Assembly: GCA_018894445.1 (NCBI GenBank)
Contig: JAHIPJ010000003.1
Coordinates: 1-8,059 of the forward strand
Direction of reading: 5' to 3'
Source: Actinomycetota bacterium
GTDB lineage: Bacteria > Actinomycetota > Humimicrobiia > Humimicrobiales > Humimicrobiaceae
DNA: 8,059 bases
This document shows positions 5,306-8,059 of this stretch, piece after piece. Numbering within the stretch: the first letter of the stretch is position 1; the number at the start of each line of letters is the position of its first letter. The notes beneath the pieces were generated by a model. That model did not search any database and was not told the origin of the DNA. It saw only the letters and a program-made list of their open reading frames with translations. Position numbers and translations under genes: made by a program.

Positions 5306-6391
5306 ATGGGGGAACAAAGAAAAAAATTATCTACTACAAAAAATAATCCCAAGAGCACAATACCCTCAAGAGTGCCTTCAGTAGCATCTTTAATGAGTCA
5401 GTGGATTTCTATGGGGGGTGAAGTAATCAGGAAAAATTTGCTAAAGGGGGGTCCAATTATAGCACTGCTTTTCCTGATTATATATCTTGCTTTTGCTTCA
5501 CCGTATTTTTTTAACCTGAGTAATTTTTTGAATATAACAAGACAATCTTCCATCAACGCCATCCTTGCTATAGGTCAGACCATGGTTATTATTGGTGCAG
5601 GTATAGATTTATCTGTTGGTGCTGTCCTTGCTCTCTCAGCTTCAATGTCTGCGGTAGCAGTGTCATACTGGGGACTCAATCTGGCAGTTGGTATACTTTT
5701 GGGTTTGGGGACAGGGGCACTAACGGGATTTATAACCGGTGTCATCATTACCAAAGGAAGGATACCCGATTTTGTTGCTACGCTAGCCATGATGACTACA
5801 GCAAGAGGTTTAGCACTGATTTTGACGCAGGGCCTGCCGGTTCCCTCACACTTCACTGCCCTTAAACTTGTAGGATATTTGCCCGCAGGACTAATCTGGC
5901 TGGGTAGCGGTAACGTTTTAGGTGTACCGGTTCCGGCTATAGTTATTGTAGTTATAACTATCCTGGGCTGGATGGTTATGACCCGCACTACCTTAGGCCG
6001 GGCTATTTATGCTGTAGGAGGCAACCGGGAAGCTGCTAGAATTTCAGGTATCAGCTATGTGCGTACCAAAATAATTACTTATACTATTATGGGACTACTG
6101 GCTGGAGTTGCAGGCATTGTCCTGACCGGCCGTCTAAATTCAGCCAATGCCTTAATGGGAGAAGGAGCGGAATTGCAAAGCATTGCTGCTGTAGTCATTG
6201 GTGGAACAAATCTCTTTGGTGGTGAAGGTGGTGTTGTCGGTTCACTCATTGGCGCATTTATAATGGGCATACTGGGTAACGGTTTGAACTTACTCAATGT
6301 CTCTGCTTTCTGGCAGCGGGTTATTCTGGGTTTAATCATTATTGGTGTTGTTATTTTCGATCAATGGCGAAGAAGACGATTTGCTGTCTAA
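5306..6391 (+). CDS. Sugar ABC transporter permease (RbsC-like, CUT2 family)
   Basis: This inner-membrane channel subunit of the sugar importer is 361 residues long and very hydrophobic, with about 8-10 membrane segments beginning near residue 49 (PIIALLFLIIYLAF). Family motifs visible are GQTMVIIGAGIDLSVGAVLAL (90-110), KGRIPDFVATLAMM (150-163) and the cytoplasmic coupling loop GRAIYAVGGNREAARISGI (231-249), which contacts the ATPase. Further on are IAAVVIGGTNLFGGEGGVVGSLIGA (293-317) and a C-terminal RRRR that should be cytoplasmic. A hydrophilic, basic N-terminal extension of about 45 residues precedes the first membrane helix and is longer than in E. coli RbsC. GAGGAAAG (5295-5302) is a suitable SD for ATG 5306. 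It is coupled to the ATPase gene by a 35-bp gap. No terminator is visible in the 172-bp spacer after it. Confidence 0.94.
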   Translation: MGEQRKKLSTTKNNPKSTIPSRVPSVASLMSQWISMGGEVIRKNLLKGGPIIALLFLIIYLAFASPYFFNLSNFLNITRQSSINAILAIGQTMVIIGAGIDLSVGAVLALSASMSAVAVSYWGLNLAVGILLGLGTGALTGFITGVIITKGRIPDFVATLAMMTTARGLALILTQGLPVPSHFTALKLVGYLPAGLIWLGSGNVLGVPVPAIVIVVITILGWMVMTRTTLGRAIYAVGGNREAARISGISYVRTKIITYTIMGLLAGVAGIVLTGRLNSANALMGEGAELQSIAAVVIGGTNLFGGEGGVVGSLIGAFIMGILGNGLNLLNVSAFWQRVILGLIIIGVVIFDQWRRRRFAV

Positions 6392-6548
6392 AAATTAGAT
6401 ATTTATTCTGATTTTCGCAAATTGCAAAGTAAAAATGGATAAAATTGATTAATCATTCAAAGTAGAAAAATTTCAAAAAATGAAGAGAAAAGAAGAACAA
6501 AGGAAAAGTGGAATATATAGCAAACAAAATACCTTATTATTTGGGGTA

Positions 6549-6555
6549 GAGGAGG
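6549..6555 (+). promoter_or_regulatory. Ribosome binding site of the aldehyde oxidoreductase gene
   Basis: GAGGAGG lies 8 bp before ATG 6564. An in-frame TGA at 6561-6563 directly precedes that ATG, so no upstream start is possible. Confidence 0.8.
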
Positions 6556-6563
6556 CTAATTGA

Positions 6564-8059
6564 ATGTTTTCTGGAGGTTACCAAGGAAAGTACTTAAGAA
6601 TAAATCTGACCAATAGAACAATAAAAGAGGAAAAAATTAATCCTGAATGGCAGAGAAAGTTTTTAGGTGGACGCGGTTTGGCGGCAAGATTTTATTATAA
6701 TGAAATTGGTAATGATATTAAGCCATTATCTTCTGATAATAAATTAATTTTTTTTACCGGACCATTGACTGGTACACCAGGACCAGCGACAACAAAAATA
6801 GGAGTGGCTACTAAATCTCCTGAAACCCGGCAATATTTATGTTCAAATGGTGGAGGATTTTTTGGCCCTCATCTTAAGAAAAGTGGGTATGATGGACTTA
6901 TTATTGAAGGAAAAGCGAATAAACCTGTTTATATTTTGATCGAGGATAATCAAATAAAAATTGAAAAAGGGGGAAATCTTTGGGGAAAAACCACTAAAGA
7001 AGTTAATAAAAAACTGAAAGAGAAAGTAGGAAGAGAAGATCAGGTTCTTTCATGTGGCCCTGCAGCTGAGAATAGAGTTAGATTATCATGTATTCAAATT
7101 GGGGAAAGAAGCATTGGGCGAGGTGGTGCAGGAGCTGTTATGGCTTCAAAAAATTTAAAAGCTATCGCTGTAAAAGGGACTGGTGAAATAGCTGTAAACG
7201 AACCTAATAAATTTAAAGAAGTTATGAAAGATGCTATTTCTTATGTACGTAAAAGCAAAGCCAATCATACTAAATATGGCACTGCTCAATATACCGCTAT
7301 TATGAATGAACTTGGCTGTTATCCAACACGCAATTTCCAAACAGGAGTATTTGATGGGATTGAAACTATAACAGCAGAATATATGAAAGAAAACTTTTTT
7401 GTAAAAAACCAGGCCTGTTTTCGGTGTCCAGTTGCCTGTTCCCAGTTATGTGAAGTTAAAGAAGGCAATTTTAAAGGAGCGAAATCAGATCCAGAATATG
7501 AGAGCATTGGTACTTTGGGAGCTGTTTGTGGGGTTAGTGATTTTGCAGCTATTATTAAAGCAAATGAAATTTGTGACGAGCTGGGCATAGATACTATGTC
7601 TGTTGGGGTTATTATTGGTTTTGCAATGGAGTTATTTGAAAGGGGATATATTACCAAGAAAGATACTGGTGGACTTGAGCTTAAGTTTGGCAATGGAGTA
7701 GCTATGGTAAATATGATTGAGAAAATAGCAAAAAGAGAAGATATTGGAGATTTATTATCAGAAGGTATGTTAGGTATCGCTGAGAAAATGCCGGAAATGC
7801 AAAAATATATGATGCATGTCAAGGGATTGCCCTTAGCAGCTTATGATCCGAGGGGTTTCTATGGTAACGCATTGACTTATGGAACTTCAAGCCGCGGTGC
7901 TTGTCATAATGTTGGGGGTTGGAGTATTCGAGATGAACTTTTATCAGATAAATATGATCGTTTTGCTGTTGAGGGAAAGGGAAAACTGATAAAATCTATT
8001 CAGGATACCCGAGGCTATATAGATTCACTTGGTATTTGTACCGTAGTTAGAAGTGGATA
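6564..8059 (+). CDS. Aldehyde:ferredoxin oxidoreductase (AOR) family tungstopterin enzyme, 3' truncated
   Basis: This is the N-terminal 498 codons of a cytoplasmic enzyme that usually oxidises aldehydes to carboxylic acids with ferredoxin, using a tungsten (or molybdenum) bis-pterin and one [4Fe-4S] cluster. The frame is open to the window end; the family is about 600 residues. Domain 1 shows YQGKYLRINLT (6-16), LGGRGLAARFYY (34-45), FTGPLTGTPGP (64-74), SNGGGFFGPHLKKSGYDGLIIEG (94-116) and GERSIGRGGAGAVMASKNLKAI (180-201). Cluster ligands are Cys285, Cys288 and Cys292 in CFRCPVAC, plus Cys492 in DSLGIC. P. furiosus AOR has 288, 291, 295 and 494. The pterin motif DELGIDT starts at 338, and EYESIG (311-316) corresponds to the conserved glutamate region. 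The start is fixed by GAGGAGG and an upstream in-frame TGA. It lies 172 bp after the permease. Whether it shares the transporter transcript is unclear, and the natural aldehyde is unknown. Confidence 0.93.
   Translation, partial: MFSGGYQGKYLRINLTNRTIKEEKINPEWQRKFLGGRGLAARFYYNEIGNDIKPLSSDNKLIFFTGPLTGTPGPATTKIGVATKSPETRQYLCSNGGGFFGPHLKKSGYDGLIIEGKANKPVYILIEDNQIKIEKGGNLWGKTTKEVNKKLKEKVGREDQVLSCGPAAENRVRLSCIQIGERSIGRGGAGAVMASKNLKAIAVKGTGEIAVNEPNKFKEVMKDAISYVRKSKANHTKYGTAQYTAIMNELGCYPTRNFQTGVFDGIETITAEYMKENFFVKNQACFRCPVACSQLCEVKEGNFKGAKSDPEYESIGTLGAVCGVSDFAAIIKANEICDELGIDTMSVGVIIGFAMELFERGYITKKDTGGLELKFGNGVAMVNMIEKIAKREDIGDLLSEGMLGIAEKMPEMQKYMMHVKGLPLAAYDPRGFYGNALTYGTSSRGACHNVGGWSIRDELLSDKYDRFAVEGKGKLIKSIQDTRGYIDSLGICTVVRSG

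Noticed and set aside
5575..6339. Minus-strand open frames of 137 and 86 codons within the permease gene
   Set aside because: Their composition (Pro, Ile, Thr and Ala rich) is what the complement of a hydrophobic Gly/Ala/Val gene gives, and the permease is certain.
6392..6563. Search for a terminator or promoter between permease and AOR
   Set aside because: Only a 10-bp palindrome TGATTAATCA (6446-6455) and a TATTAT (6535-6540) without a matching -35 were seen; neither is sufficient to call.
7155..7822. Minus-strand open frames of 61 and 167 codons opposite the AOR gene
   Set aside because: The plus-strand AOR frame is continuous and carries every family motif; the antisense products are low-complexity Ser/Pro/Ile sequence.
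1..8059. CRISPR arrays, tRNA or rRNA genes, insertion sequences, known riboswitches
   Set aside because: No regularly spaced repeats, cloverleaf motifs, terminal inverted repeats with transposase, or recognisable riboswitch cores were found on reading both strands by eye.

Overview
The window is a plus-strand stretch of AT-rich bacterial DNA that reads as a sugar uptake and catabolism locus. No rRNA, tRNA, CRISPR array or mobile element is visible. Taxonomy can only be suggested. The solute-binding protein has a signal peptide but no lipobox cysteine, so it is probably free in a periplasm, which favours a diderm. Together with strong Shine-Dalgarno (SD) sites, an archaeal-type cupin phosphoglucose isomerase and a tungsten-type aldehyde oxidoreductase, this points to an anaerobe of the Atribacterota, Thermotogota or Halanaerobiales kind rather than a classic monoderm Firmicute. 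This is inference.

Left part (1-2140): the C-terminal part of an FGGY sugar kinase (cut by the window edge), a cupin-type glucose-6-phosphate isomerase starting 62 bp later, a 225-bp gap with a good sigma-A-like promoter, and an AllA-like (ureidoglycolate lyase family) protein of unclear role.

Middle part (2141-6391): a 254-bp leader rich in repeats, then a complete CUT2/ribose-type ABC sugar importer in the order binding protein, ATPase, permease. A strong intrinsic terminator lies directly after the binding-protein gene, so that gene is probably expressed at a higher level than the membrane components. The ATPase and permease are 35 bp apart and should be co-transcribed.

Right part (6392-8059): a 172-bp spacer and the first 498 codons of an aldehyde:ferredoxin oxidoreductase (AOR) family gene that runs off the window. 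It has all four expected [4Fe-4S] cysteines and both cofactor-binding motifs.

Working model (inference): a sugar enters through the ABC importer, is phosphorylated by the FGGY kinase and is passed to central metabolism through hexose-phosphate isomerisation. The AOR may handle an aldehyde or acid in ferredoxin-linked fermentation. The substrate cannot be read from the sequence. The least ordinary segment is the leader at 2200-2394, which holds tandem 15-bp repeats, a perfect 14-bp palindrome and two copies of a very strong SD-like element well upstream of the true start.
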